The notes beneath the pieces were generated by a model. The model was given only the letters and a program-made list of their open reading frames with translations. It did not search any database and was not told the DNA's origin. Both the position numbers and the translations under genes were made by a program. This document shows, piece after piece, positions 9,348 through 17,861 of a stretch of DNA of 43,196 bases. The stretch is from Bin125 sp026705025. GTDB lineage: Bacteria; Chloroflexota; Dehalococcoidia; Bin125. Each line of letters begins with the position of its first letter. The stretch's first letter is position 1. Location of the stretch: positions 1 to 43,196 of the forward strand of contig JAPPBN010000047.1 in NCBI GenBank assembly GCA_026705025.1. The letters are read 5' to 3'.

Positions 9348-9581
9348 ATGGAGAAGGTGCTCCAACAGCAGGTGACAGTGTTGCCCGGCGGAAAGGTCGA
9401 GGTCGTCTGTCCCGAGCTTGATGCTGGCCAGGTCGTTGATGTGGTGGTGCTCCGCGACCTCGTTGGCTCGCGACGCCCCATCACCGAAATCATCAATGAC
9501 GGCCCGGGAAAGCGCCTCTTCAGGACAGCGAAAGAAGTCGACGACTACCTGGCCGAAGAACGCGCCTCGTGGGATCGCTGA
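9348..9581 (+). CDS. VapB-like antitoxin
   Basis: A 77-residue protein starting at ATG 9348 with a purine-rich GGGTGAGG ribosome site just upstream. The N-terminus is a short beta-rich segment (VTVLPGGKVEVV) like the DNA-binding part of AbrB- or DUF-type antitoxins; the C-terminus is charged and helical (AKEVDDYLAEERASWDR), as expected for a toxin-wrapping tail. Its end overlaps the downstream PIN toxin start by 13 bases, the normal layout of a VapBC operon, in which the antitoxin blocks the toxin and represses the promoter. A longer frame from 9222 exists, but its extra N-terminus is Cys- and Arg-rich and not protein-like. It is a plus-strand pair among minus-strand defence genes, so it probably has its own promoter. 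Confidence 0.82.
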   Translation: MEKVLQQQVTVLPGGKVEVVCPELDAGQVVDVVVLRDLVGSRRPITEIINDGPGKRLFRTAKEVDDYLAEERASWDR

Positions 9582-10024
9582 CGCTGCCCGGCGGCGGCTT
9601 GGTCTACCTGGACGCCAACGCGCTGATCTACTCGGTGGAGCGGGTCGAACCCTACCATACGTTGCTGGATCCGATGTGGCAGGCAGCAGAGCAAGGCGAC
9701 GTCACAGTCGCAAGCAGCAGCCTCACGGTGATGGAGGCGCTGGTCAAACCGATCCGCGATGGAAACAAAGAGATTGAAGCGCAGTACCGCGAGATCTTCG
9801 AGGCGAGCGTCTTCCAAGTGCTTGATGTGACCCTCGCGGTGTTCGAGCAGGCCGCCCGGATTCGGGCTGACTCGCAATTGAAGACACCCGATTCGCTGCA
9901 CGCTGCGACCGCGCTGCACGCTGGATGCGATCTCTTCGTCACCAACGATGTTGAGTTTCGACGCGTCCCGAGATTGCCTACGGTAATGCTGGACGACCTA
10001 ATCGAAGAAGATGACAGGGCCTGA
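9569..10024 (+). CDS. vapC: VapC-like PIN-domain toxin (ribonuclease)
   Basis: The 151-residue protein is a PIN domain with the four expected acidic residues: D15 (YLDAN), E56 (VMEAL), D108 (TPDSLH) and D127 (FVTND). By family, VapC toxins are Mg-dependent RNases that cut tRNA or rRNA and arrest growth when the antitoxin decays. It starts at GTG 9569 inside the antitoxin gene, giving translational coupling. Length is normal for the family and nothing is truncated. The pair may serve to keep the island in the genome or act as an additional anti-phage module; the sequence does not decide between these. Confidence 0.9.
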   Translation: MGSLTLPGGGLVYLDANALIYSVERVEPYHTLLDPMWQAAEQGDVTVASSSLTVMEALVKPIRDGNKEIEAQYREIFEASVFQVLDVTLAVFEQAARIRADSQLKTPDSLHAATALHAGCDLFVTNDVEFRRVPRLPTVMLDDLIEEDDRA

Positions 10025-10074
10025 GCCGGAGTTGGAGAAACTCCAAGGTGGGCCAGCGCACTCAGCGGTCTACG

Positions 10075-13000
10075 TCAGCGTCTCAACTCCGACTCTTCGT
10101 CCATCACCTGATAGCGCTGCACGATCCGTTCCAGTTCGTCCACGCGACGGCGGGCCCATGTGCGGACCCCTGCGTGAGCGTCGTTCGTCCACTCGCGGGC
10201 GGCTGCGAGTCGCGGCTGCTCCATATCGGCAAGACCGCCCCAGGAGAATCGGGTTCCCTGCTCTAGGTCGAGTTCCGACATGATCTCTTCCGAGTCGCCG
10301 TGATCCTCAACCAGCCAGCGGATGAGGGGCGTCAATTCTGTGTCCACATTTGTGAGCTTGGCGATCAGCGAGACTCGATCCTCAAGCTCAGCGCCATCCT
10401 CATGAGCCCAGCGCCTCAGACTGTCGATGCCGATCTTCTCGGTGATGCCTTGCTCAGCCGCCCAACTCGTCAGTATCCATGATTCGATAGAGACTCCTTC
10501 GACCGCTTCTGCGAACGCCGCCCATACGCCGGAAGGGTCGGCCTCGAAACAGCCCTCAAGCACGTCGCGCACGTAGCTTCCCGCATACAGGTGCTCATTG
10601 CCGAGCTGTACGGCTTCGACAATCCCCGCTGCGAGGCGTTGAGGGTCACGGCGCACCAGCGGCTTCGCGCACTCAGCCCACGAGTAGGACGCGTGCGCAT
10701 CGCCCGAGTCACCGATCAGTTGTGGATTTCCCACCAACTCCCAAGACAGGTCGTCGAAGGACTGATCAGAGGTCCAGGTCACACGGGTGTCGGCACGTTG
10801 CAGATGATTCAGAATCGACCAGACCGTACCGGTCAACGGTGGGCCGGCTGCAGCCATTGCGCGGAGCAGTGTGGCGAGGGTCACCGGGGTAACGTCCGCT
10901 TCGCAGCGCGCGAGTTCGAGGCAGAACAATGTCGCTGGATTGAGACCGTGATCGAGCAGCGTCAGGAGTCGAGCGACGCGCCGCTCCGTGAGTCCCAGCG
11001 TCGCCGTGACGGGCGGCACCAGATGTCGCAGCTCTCCGTCCTCCGACCATCGATCGAGCAGGACATCGACATCGCCAACCCCGGGTGAAAGTGTGAGCCC
11101 ACGTACGTATGACGCGATCAACTCAGGCCGGTTACCCGTGACCGACGCCTCAAGAACAGGTTCGAGCCATTGGCGCTCTTCGTCCTGCTTGGCCAAGTAC
11201 GTGAGGAACTGCCGGCCTTTGACCGCCTCCACGGAGGTAATCCACTCGAACTCGTCGCGCAGGATGTCCGATCGTCGAACCAGTTCTGAAGCGAGCTGTT
11301 CGATCTCTCGCGCCTCCACTTCCAGCGGGTTTTCGGAGCTGTCGCGAGCCGCATGAAACAGGTCTCCGTTCCAGGAGCCCAACTGGAGGTGAAGTCGCTC
11401 GCGCAGCGGATCGGCGAAGATTGTCCGTTGCAAGGCGCGGAGCCGAGCCATCAAGTCCTCAGTCATGAACGCTTTGTCGTGGTCATAGGTAAGGACATCG
11501 TCCGACTGGATGGCGAGGCGGCGCCGAAGGCTCTCGGACAGGTCTGCCCGGTTGGCGAGCTTGAGCGCCTCATCCCCCAGCCCCAGCCAGAACAAGCTCC
11601 TGAACTGCTCCAACAGGGCTGTCTCTGCGGCAACACGCACAGGGGCCGACTGATGGCCAAGTAGATGTTCCAGTAGAACGAGCGCTTGCCGACAGTAGCT
11701 AGCGCGTTCTTCCCAGGATTGGGGAACCCATGCCGGCGGAGGAGGCTCGCCGCCGGGATCGGCAGAGATGGCGTGGCCGCCCTGTACGTTGAAGATGCCC
11801 TTGAACGCGCCGATCGCAATCTGCAACTCTTGCTCTTCAGTCGAGTCGGCGACGTCCCCAAGCAGTCGAAGGCGCTCGTCCCCGTTTGCCGCTGTTGCTC
11901 GACCTGTTGGCTTGAAGAGCGATTGGAACACGCCCGTCGCGTTGTTTGCGAAGTGTTCGTTTTCTGCAAGCGCGAGCCGAAGCAGCAATCGGGCTGCAGA
12001 CGGGAACAGGTTCTGGCGCGCGACCAGACGCTCCAGGGTCCAGACGATCTCGCGCCGCCCGCCGACGAGTGTGCGAAGCTCGGCCGCATCGAGCCGGTCG
12101 AAAACCGCTTCCAGCGTGGCAATCGCAGAGTCCGGCGCGATCCTGGCGAAATCGCCGAACAGCCGGGCGTTGCGGGGTTGATTCAGAACGGCCAGTTTTC
12201 GAAAGGGTCCGTCCGGTCCTAGGACCTCCCTTGCGATGTCTACGACTTCATCGACATGCGGCATCTGGCGAAGACGGTTTGACATGCGGTCTGCCGTCTC
12301 AGGCGAAACCTGCTTGGACATCTCCAGCAGACTGGTGCGATTGGCGCTCCACTCCTCCGCCGCGAACCAGATGGCCAGCAACTCGGGTGTCGCGTAACGG
12401 TAGCGACCAGCGCGGCCGATGTAGCCGCGTCGCTCCAGATCTCGAATGACGCGCCTGCAATCAGCCCAGTCGATGCCGACCTGGTCGCTAAACAGCCGTC
12501 CTTCTGACTCAAGCTCGCCATCCCAACCAACGTGGGAAAGCAGCGCCACGACTGTCATAGCCTTCCGCTGCTCAGCTGTGAACATTGCGCCCAGCAAGCA
12601 CGGTACGTTCACCTGGGTCAGATCTATCCCCGAACGTCTCGCCATCTCCGCGAGGCTCCGGGCCAATTTGACGAACCCCCGAGCCTTTCTCACGATCCAC
12701 TCGCGTTGATCATGTGTGATGCTCGGGTGGATCCTCGATACGACCTGGCGAGTTACATCGTCAGTCATTGGGGCCACTTCCAAGTGGTTCAATCGATCTG
12801 GCGGAGGGTCCGTGCCGATCGTGACCAGCCGGAGGTCTCCCCTGGCGGATGACAGATACGTATGAAAGCGCTCTGCTTCTGCGAGGGTGCATTCATCGAC
12901 GATGACCGTGACCGAGAGGTCAGGACGATCGCGTAACCAGGTCAACACCTCCACGGAAAGAACGTCGGCAAACGGCACGTACACGGCCGTGCTTGATGGT

Positions 13001-13698
13001 TCGGCAAACGTCTCCAGCACCACGCGGGTCTTGCCGACTCCGGTCCGGCCGTGAATCCTCAACGCTCTGCCGGAGGCTGCATCCTCGATCTGAGTTCGCA
13101 TTGCGTCGCGCAGCGACTTGGTGGAGTCCGACCAGCAGTAGTCGACACCGTGCAGTTCATGCTGTGCCAGGAAGTCGCGCACACCCCAGAACGGCGAGAG
13201 CGGACGTCCTAACAAGTGCCAGAGAGCCGGGTATTTGGTTGCCCACTTGGCGATCTGGCTGGCCGAGCGAATCTTGAACGACGGGTTCGGCGTGATCTCC
13301 CGCAGAGCGGCGATCAGTTTGGCCTCCTGAGCGTCGTACTGTTCGGCGTTGACCTGCCGACCAAGCACGACGACGTAGGCGTAGCCGTTCAGAACGGCTT
13401 CCCGCACACGTTCCTTGCGCAGTTCCTCCTCGTAGCTTGGCCACGTGCTCTTTCCCGCCTTGGCCTGCCAGATCGAAGAGTCCGGAGGTAAGAACTCGTT
13501 GCCGTTGAACCCCGGAGCGCGAATCCGAGCATCAATCCCGCCGTCTTTGTCATGGATTCGATCCGAGGCCACGAGGACATCTACCGATAGACCCTCCTGC
13601 GAGACCTCAATTTCGACCAGCCTATTCACCAGCTCCTGTAGCCGATGCTCGTCCAGGGAGTCGATTTCCTCGGGCGTCACTTCGAAAGGGTGAGCCAT
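10075..13698 (-). CDS. Mrr-like nuclease fused to STAND-type NTPase and helical sensor (Avs-like)
   Basis: A 1207-residue protein in three parts. Residues ~30-120 hold a restriction-endonuclease-like site: D52-GGID56 and Q78-A-K80, like Mrr or Cap4 nucleases. Residues ~195-400 hold a P-loop NTPase with Walker A GRTGVGKT (217-224), Walker B ending in D268-E269, and a winged-helix-like region near 440 (LERRGYIGRAGRYRYATPE). The remaining ~750 residues are helical, repeat-like and without named motifs, as in STAND sensor regions. Antiviral STAND (Avs) proteins share this order: effector nuclease, ATPase, C-terminal sensor that recognizes a phage protein. Start is ATG 13698 with only a weak ribosome site. 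It lies 50 bp beyond vapC, convergent with it. The architecture is clear; membership of a specific Avs class is not. Confidence 0.82.
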   Translation of the reverse strand: MAHPFEVTPEEIDSLDEHRLQELVNRLVEIEVSQEGLSVDVLVASDRIHDKDGGIDARIRAPGFNGNEFLPPDSSIWQAKAGKSTWPSYEEELRKERVREAVLNGYAYVVVLGRQVNAEQYDAQEAKLIAALREITPNPSFKIRSASQIAKWATKYPALWHLLGRPLSPFWGVRDFLAQHELHGVDYCWSDSTKSLRDAMRTQIEDAASGRALRIHGRTGVGKTRVVLETFAEPSSTAVYVPFADVLSVEVLTWLRDRPDLSVTVIVDECTLAEAERFHTYLSSARGDLRLVTIGTDPPPDRLNHLEVAPMTDDVTRQVVSRIHPSITHDQREWIVRKARGFVKLARSLAEMARRSGIDLTQVNVPCLLGAMFTAEQRKAMTVVALLSHVGWDGELESEGRLFSDQVGIDWADCRRVIRDLERRGYIGRAGRYRYATPELLAIWFAAEEWSANRTSLLEMSKQVSPETADRMSNRLRQMPHVDEVVDIAREVLGPDGPFRKLAVLNQPRNARLFGDFARIAPDSAIATLEAVFDRLDAAELRTLVGGRREIVWTLERLVARQNLFPSAARLLLRLALAENEHFANNATGVFQSLFKPTGRATAANGDERLRLLGDVADSTEEQELQIAIGAFKGIFNVQGGHAISADPGGEPPPPAWVPQSWEERASYCRQALVLLEHLLGHQSAPVRVAAETALLEQFRSLFWLGLGDEALKLANRADLSESLRRRLAIQSDDVLTYDHDKAFMTEDLMARLRALQRTIFADPLRERLHLQLGSWNGDLFHAARDSSENPLEVEAREIEQLASELVRRSDILRDEFEWITSVEAVKGRQFLTYLAKQDEERQWLEPVLEASVTGNRPELIASYVRGLTLSPGVGDVDVLLDRWSEDGELRHLVPPVTATLGLTERRVARLLTLLDHGLNPATLFCLELARCEADVTPVTLATLLRAMAAAGPPLTGTVWSILNHLQRADTRVTWTSDQSFDDLSWELVGNPQLIGDSGDAHASYSWAECAKPLVRRDPQRLAAGIVEAVQLGNEHLYAGSYVRDVLEGCFEADPSGVWAAFAEAVEGVSIESWILTSWAAEQGITEKIGIDSLRRWAHEDGAELEDRVSLIAKLTNVDTELTPLIRWLVEDHGDSEEIMSELDLEQGTRFSWGGLADMEQPRLAAAREWTNDAHAGVRTWARRRVDELERIVQRYQVMDEESELRR

Positions 13699-13816
13699 TG
13701 CGTTTCCGTTCTTCGGTAGCTAGTCGAAATTCTAGCCGTGGCCGTGCTCCAACGGACACATTTGTCTGGTTGTTGAGCGAGCATGACGCTGATCATCAGA
13801 TGCATCTGGCTACAGG

Positions 13817-13900
13817 GACCAGACTCTCGACAATAGCGCCCTCGACCGGCTGGCCAACGCCAGCTACTTGATCGTCACCGACGGCGAGCGCCGCCGCTAG
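13817..13900 (+). pseudogene. istB: Relic of the 3' end of istB (IS21-family helper ATPase)
   Basis: Twenty-eight codons in frame to TAG 13898-13900 read LDNSALDRLANASYLIVTDG, the conserved C-terminal tail of IS21-type IstB proteins. Nothing of the ATPase core is present upstream. The rest of the 13699-14104 gap shows no gene. A complementary istB fragment that stops just before this part of the protein lies at 21787-22133. Confidence 0.72.
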
Positions 13901-14104
13901 CGTCTCTCGTCGCAGCGGTTCGTGCTCCAACACAAGGAGGTCGTTGAAGCGCCAACCGCACACGGAAGCACAACCGTCCACCGGTCGCCGACCTGGGACA
14001 ATCACTCTGGCAATGACTGGCCCAACGACCCTGGCGAACGACACGCATGCTCGCGTTACGACGGAGGCGGGCAGGAACCTCCATGATGCGCGGCGGGCGT
14101 CAAT

Positions 14105-16699
14105 TCAGGTCTCGGATGTCCGATCTGTCGGCCTGGTCCGCTTGCTGCGCTGCTTCCTCGGCTTCTTCTTGGCCGGCGGATCCTCTGGCGTCTTCGTCTC
14201 TTGCCGCTCTTGCTCGGCCTGGGCGGCCTCGCGCGCGAGCCGCTCGAGCTGCTCCAGCCGCTTCCGGCGTGCGGCTTGCTGGGCGGCGATGTCGTCGGCC
14301 GATGTCAGGTAGGCCTCGGCCGCCTTGCGAATCCGCGCGGCGACCTCGGGCGAGCCGCGCTGCGGTTCGCGCACGGTCATCGAGAACGCAGGCAGCGTGT
14401 CCACGCCGACGGAGGCGCGGACGTAGCAGTGGTGCCTGGGCTGTCCGACGAGGTCATCCTCCGACAATCGCTGGCGGCCCAGCTCCCAGGTCAACTCGCG
14501 CGCGTCCGGGCTGGAGACCTGGAAGACGGCGAGGCAGCCGATGTTGGCCAGGAGCGTGTCGCGCATCGTCGGCGAGAGCGCGTCCAGCTTGGACAGGCTC
14601 TGGGTGGCGAGCAGGAACGCCGCGCCGTACTTGCCCAGCTCAGAGAGCATCGACTCGAACTCGACCCCCGGGATGGTCTGCATCTCGTCGACCACGACGA
14701 GCGCGCCCCGGCGCTTGTCCTGGGGCAGCCGCTCCTGCTCGCGGATTGTGGAGTCGACCAGGTTGAGCACCGATGCGCCGACCAGGGCGGCCACGTCGCG
14801 CCCGACCGCGCCCTGCGCGGTGGAGACGAGCAGGATGCCGCCCTCGAGGATGGTCCGCCTGAGGTCGACGGTTGAGCGCGGCTGGCCGAGGATCGCCCGC
14901 GCCCGCTCCGAGGAGGCGTAGTAGGTCAGCCGGGTCTGGACCGGGGCCAGCGCCTCGGCCTGGTACTCGGTCCGCCAGCCGCCGAAGTCGCGCGCCCACC
15001 ACTCAAGCAGGAAGGGGTCGCGGACTCTCTTGAGCACGTCCGAACGGAACGCCGTGTGCGAGAGCAGCTTGAGCGCGTCGAGGATCGTGTACTGCTCGTG
15101 CTCCTCGGTCGCCGGATGCTGGTTGGCCTCGTGCAGCGTCTTGACGGTCTGCTCCAGGATCGACTGCATCCGCGGTCCCCACTGCTCCCACAGGCCGCGG
15201 GCGACGCGCACGACCGAGTCGGCGGTCCGGTCGCGGTCGGAGAATACGCGCGTGTCGAGCAGGTTGACGCCGACCGCGCCGCGCTCGTCGGCCAGGTCGA
15301 TCAGGCGGATGTCGGAGACCAGTTGCTTGGGCACCTGCTCCAGGATCTCCGAGACCAGGTCGGCGTGCGGGTCGACAACGACGATCGCGTCGGAGTCGCG
15401 GCCGGCCGCCTTCTCGCGCAGCTTGTGCGCCACGATGTGACGCATCAGGGTGGATTTGCCCATCCGCGTCCGGGCCACGTAGAGATGGTGACGGCGCAGG
15501 AGATCGTCGGGGAAGCGGACCTCGCGCGGCGTGTCGGCGGTCGTATCGCCGACCAGGGCGCCGTCGTGCAGGGCGTGGCGCGGGGGCAAGAGCACCTTGG
15601 CCCGGGCGCGCTCCAGCTCGTGCGTCTCGTCCGAGGGTCCGGGCGGGTGCCAGAGCGCCGCCGCCTCGCGCACGCCGAGCACGCTGGCGGAGCCGAACAG
15701 ACCCGCCGGGGCCGGCTGCAGGACGACCGCCTGGGGCGGCAACGGGCGGACCTTGCCGCGCCGGAACTGGGCGCCTGCGGGATGGTCGTAGTGCGCGTAA
15801 GCCGCGGCGACCCGTTCCAACAGCTCGTGCGCCCGCGAGCGGCGCTGGTCGTCCGGCTGGTCCGGCTTGCGCGGCAGCACGGCGACGAGCTCGAGCTCGG
15901 CCAGGAAGGCCGAGCGTTCGACCTTCTCGCGGACGAGCTGCGGGTCGAAGACGCGGTTGCGGGAGCGGTTCCAGCGCGCCTTGAGCCAGCCGCCCCCGAT
16001 CAGCGCGACGGCGGCCGCGGCGCAGAGGCCGGCCAGATTCCAGAGCTGGCCCGCCTCGAGCCAGTTGTAGCCCAGGGCGAAACCGCCGATGCCCAACACG
16101 CCCACGGTCAGGGCCAGGGGGTCGGGAGCGGCCTGCCGGGTCTCGCGGCCGGCGGCCGGCGGCTGCGGCGGCTGGCCCGAACGCTCGTAGAGCCGGGCCA
16201 GGTGCTGGCGCGACCAGCCGGGGCCGAGCGCGCGCAGCTTGAGCCGGGCGACCAGGCGTTCATCCGGCGCAGCCGCCCCGAGCGCGCCGACCAGGGCGAG
16301 CAGCGGGTCCGAGCCGGGATCGAGCAGGTCGCGGTCGCCGAACGTGCGCAGGGGCACGTAGTCGGGACCCGAGGCGCGCAGCGTCAGCGACCAGGCCTCC
16401 CCCCGCTCGTCAACCGCAAGCGGGTCCTCGGCCGCCGCCAGTTCACGCACCCGCGCCTGGGGATAGTGGGCCGCCACCTGGCTGCGCACCGCTTCGCTGC
16501 GGTGGCAGCGAACCATCAGCCCGACCCCGGCCTCGCCGGCGGCCAGCTCCAGCGAGAACGGTTCGGGCACGGCGATCGAGCCGAGCAGGTTCTCGACGCC
16601 CAGCAGCGTGCGCTCGCCCGTGCGCGGCGGCGTGACCTGGAGCAGCACGGGCGGGTCCGGTGCTGGGCGGCGGAAGGGGTTGGGCAGGGTTGGTTTCAT
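14105..16699 (-). CDS. VirD4/TraG-HerA-like conjugation coupling ATPase
   Basis: The 864-residue protein starts at ATG 16699. An N-terminal beta-rich region is followed by two membrane segments (about 195-215 and 220-238), then a large ATPase domain with Walker A ARTRMGKST (409-417), a Walker B-like VVDPHAD (441-447) and a second acidic strand (VVVDEMQT) before a TraM-recognition-like stretch (FLLATQSLSKLD). The C-terminus is a long charged tail ending in Lys/Arg-rich sequence. This layout matches type IV coupling proteins and related conjugative HerA/FtsK ATPases, which pump the DNA-relaxase complex to the transfer channel at the inner membrane. It follows two small membrane-protein genes and a replication-relaxation gene on the same strand. 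A much longer opposite-strand open frame over this region is a GC-rich shadow. Confidence 0.85.
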   Translation of the reverse strand: MKPTLPNPFRRPAPDPPVLLQVTPPRTGERTLLGVENLLGSIAVPEPFSLELAAGEAGVGLMVRCHRSEAVRSQVAAHYPQARVRELAAAEDPLAVDERGEAWSLTLRASGPDYVPLRTFGDRDLLDPGSDPLLALVGALGAAAPDERLVARLKLRALGPGWSRQHLARLYERSGQPPQPPAAGRETRQAAPDPLALTVGVLGIGGFALGYNWLEAGQLWNLAGLCAAAAVALIGGGWLKARWNRSRNRVFDPQLVREKVERSAFLAELELVAVLPRKPDQPDDQRRSRAHELLERVAAAYAHYDHPAGAQFRRGKVRPLPPQAVVLQPAPAGLFGSASVLGVREAAALWHPPGPSDETHELERARAKVLLPPRHALHDGALVGDTTADTPREVRFPDDLLRRHHLYVARTRMGKSTLMRHIVAHKLREKAAGRDSDAIVVVDPHADLVSEILEQVPKQLVSDIRLIDLADERGAVGVNLLDTRVFSDRDRTADSVVRVARGLWEQWGPRMQSILEQTVKTLHEANQHPATEEHEQYTILDALKLLSHTAFRSDVLKRVRDPFLLEWWARDFGGWRTEYQAEALAPVQTRLTYYASSERARAILGQPRSTVDLRRTILEGGILLVSTAQGAVGRDVAALVGASVLNLVDSTIREQERLPQDKRRGALVVVDEMQTIPGVEFESMLSELGKYGAAFLLATQSLSKLDALSPTMRDTLLANIGCLAVFQVSSPDARELTWELGRQRLSEDDLVGQPRHHCYVRASVGVDTLPAFSMTVREPQRGSPEVAARIRKAAEAYLTSADDIAAQQAARRKRLEQLERLAREAAQAEQERQETKTPEDPPAKKKPRKQRSKRTRPTDRTSET

Positions 16700-16746
16700 G
16701 GTGGATTGGCTGTTCAGTGGCCGCAGGCCGTGGCAGTGCTCGCCGC

Positions 16747-17238
16747 TCAGGGGAGCGGGATCAGGACGGGCGCGCTGAGCAGCAGGAGGGCCAGCGCGGC
16801 CACTGAGCCGGCGAAGCCGCCGACCGCGGCGGCGAGGGCGACCCGCAGCTCCGCCTCCCGGCGCTGCCCGCTCCAGCCGCGGGAGACCAGGCCGGCCCAG
16901 AGCAGCGCCAGCACGGCCGCGCCGGCGGCGATTGCCGCGACGACGACCATCAGCTCGCTGAAGGCCTCGGCGGCGCCGACGGTCCCAGCGTGGTCGGCGG
17001 CGAAGGCAGCCAGGGTGACCCAGGCCGCAAATGCGAGGCAGCTCAGGGCCAGGTCGCGGACTCGGATCCAGGTCCGGCGGCCTGGACGCAGCCGATCGCG
17101 CCAGCCGCCGCGCTGCGGCGGCCAAGGCGTCCCGCCGAGTTCGTCGGCCGGATCGGGATTGCGGCCGGCCGGCAGGAAGAGCCAGATCAGGGCGCCTCGC
17201 TCGGGCTCGTCTTGGTGCAAGGGTTGTCTTGGTTGCAT
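16747..17238 (-). CDS. Integral membrane protein of the transfer operon
   Basis: A 163-residue protein starting at ATG 17238, eight bases after GGAG. The first ~65 residues are Pro/Arg-rich and cytoplasm-like; four hydrophobic segments follow (around LALSCLAFAAWVTLAAF, LMVVVAAIAAGAAVLALLW, VALAAAVGGFAGSVAALAL and the end). It lies 47 bp upstream of the coupling ATPase, and 25 bp downstream of another small membrane protein, which suggests a shared role in the transfer channel or ATPase anchoring. No family is recognized; Cys and catalytic motifs are absent. The frame could open at 17295 but that start lacks a ribosome site. Confidence 0.78.
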   Translation of the reverse strand: MQPRQPLHQDEPERGALIWLFLPAGRNPDPADELGGTPWPPQRGGWRDRLRPGRRTWIRVRDLALSCLAFAAWVTLAAFAADHAGTVGAAEAFSELMVVVAAIAAGAAVLALLWAGLVSRGWSGQRREAELRVALAAAVGGFAGSVAALALLLLSAPVLIPLP

Positions 17239-17263
17239 GGTGATGCTCCGTTCGAATGGGTGG

Positions 17264-17548
17264 TTATCTGCCGATGTGCAGCGGCTGAGCGTCAAGCCAG
17301 GCTGGTGGGGCCGGTAGGGCGGCGTCCGGTTCGACCAGCAGGTCGGCCGCGCCGAACGCGACCAGCGCGACCACGACGGCCGCGAGCGCGTACCGCATCG
17401 CCGCCCGGCCGCGCTGCTGTTGCTCCAGGTCGGCGGCCGCGTTCAGATAGAGCGTGGCGCCGTAGACGAAGAACCCGGCGCCCACGGCCCCGACCAGGCC
17501 GACCAACATGCCGGTGATGAGCGGGATGGACGGGATCAGTTCCAACAT
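17264..17548 (-). CDS. Small two-helix membrane protein, possible pilin-like subunit
   Basis: Ninety-four residues from ATG 17548, preceded by GGAG at eight bases, the same CGGAGCA context as the next gene. Two hydrophobic helices (SIPLITGMLVGLVGAVGAGFF and YALAAVVVALVAFGAADLL) flank a short polar loop with QQQRGR. Size and topology resemble VirB2/TrbC pilins or other small type IV secretion membrane subunits, but there is no diagnostic motif and no visible signal peptidase site. It opens a three-gene minus-strand run ending in the coupling ATPase. A GTG start six codons upstream is possible but less well placed. Confidence 0.72.
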   Translation of the reverse strand: MLELIPSIPLITGMLVGLVGAVGAGFFVYGATLYLNAAADLEQQQRGRAAMRYALAAVVVALVAFGAADLLVEPDAALPAPPAWLDAQPLHIGR

Positions 17549-17861
17549 GAGAGTTGCTCCGTTCACAGGTATCGCGAGGTTGAAGGTCCCAAGGGGACCG
17601 GTGGTTCATCTGCTCACGGCCTTCCTCCATTCCTCCCGGAGCGGCCGCCGCGAACCGGGCGGTTCCTCGGACCGGCTCCTCTTCAGCACACCTGTGCTTA
17701 TGAGTGGCACAGTCTTCCCTACTCGAGGTCGGATCGCAAGGGCGCGTGTGGGACCATGCGCGGGCAGATTCCGCACATCAGTGCTTGTTCTGTCGCGCAG
17801 GTTGCAGTTCCGGTGCCGGACCGTGGAGTTATCCACACGGTGCAGGACGGCGGCCGCGGAA
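17549..17861. promoter_or_regulatory. Intergenic region with a consensus DnaA-box-like sequence
   Basis: No gene is seen in these 313 bases. They lie between two minus-strand genes and should hold the promoter for the membrane-protein and ATPase genes. At 17829-17837 is TTATCCACA, identical to the consensus DnaA box; it sits inside a short inverted repeat (GTGGA...TCCAC). A single box does not make an origin, and it may instead be an operator. Confidence 0.4.

Noticed and set aside
15056..17317. A 753-codon plus-strand open frame over the coupling ATPase
   Set aside because: It is a GC-rich antisense shadow: composition is Arg/Gly/Ala-rich without domains, while the minus frame has clear Walker motifs.
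17829..17837. DnaA-box consensus as a second origin
   Set aside because: A single box without surrounding repeats; kept only as a regulatory note.
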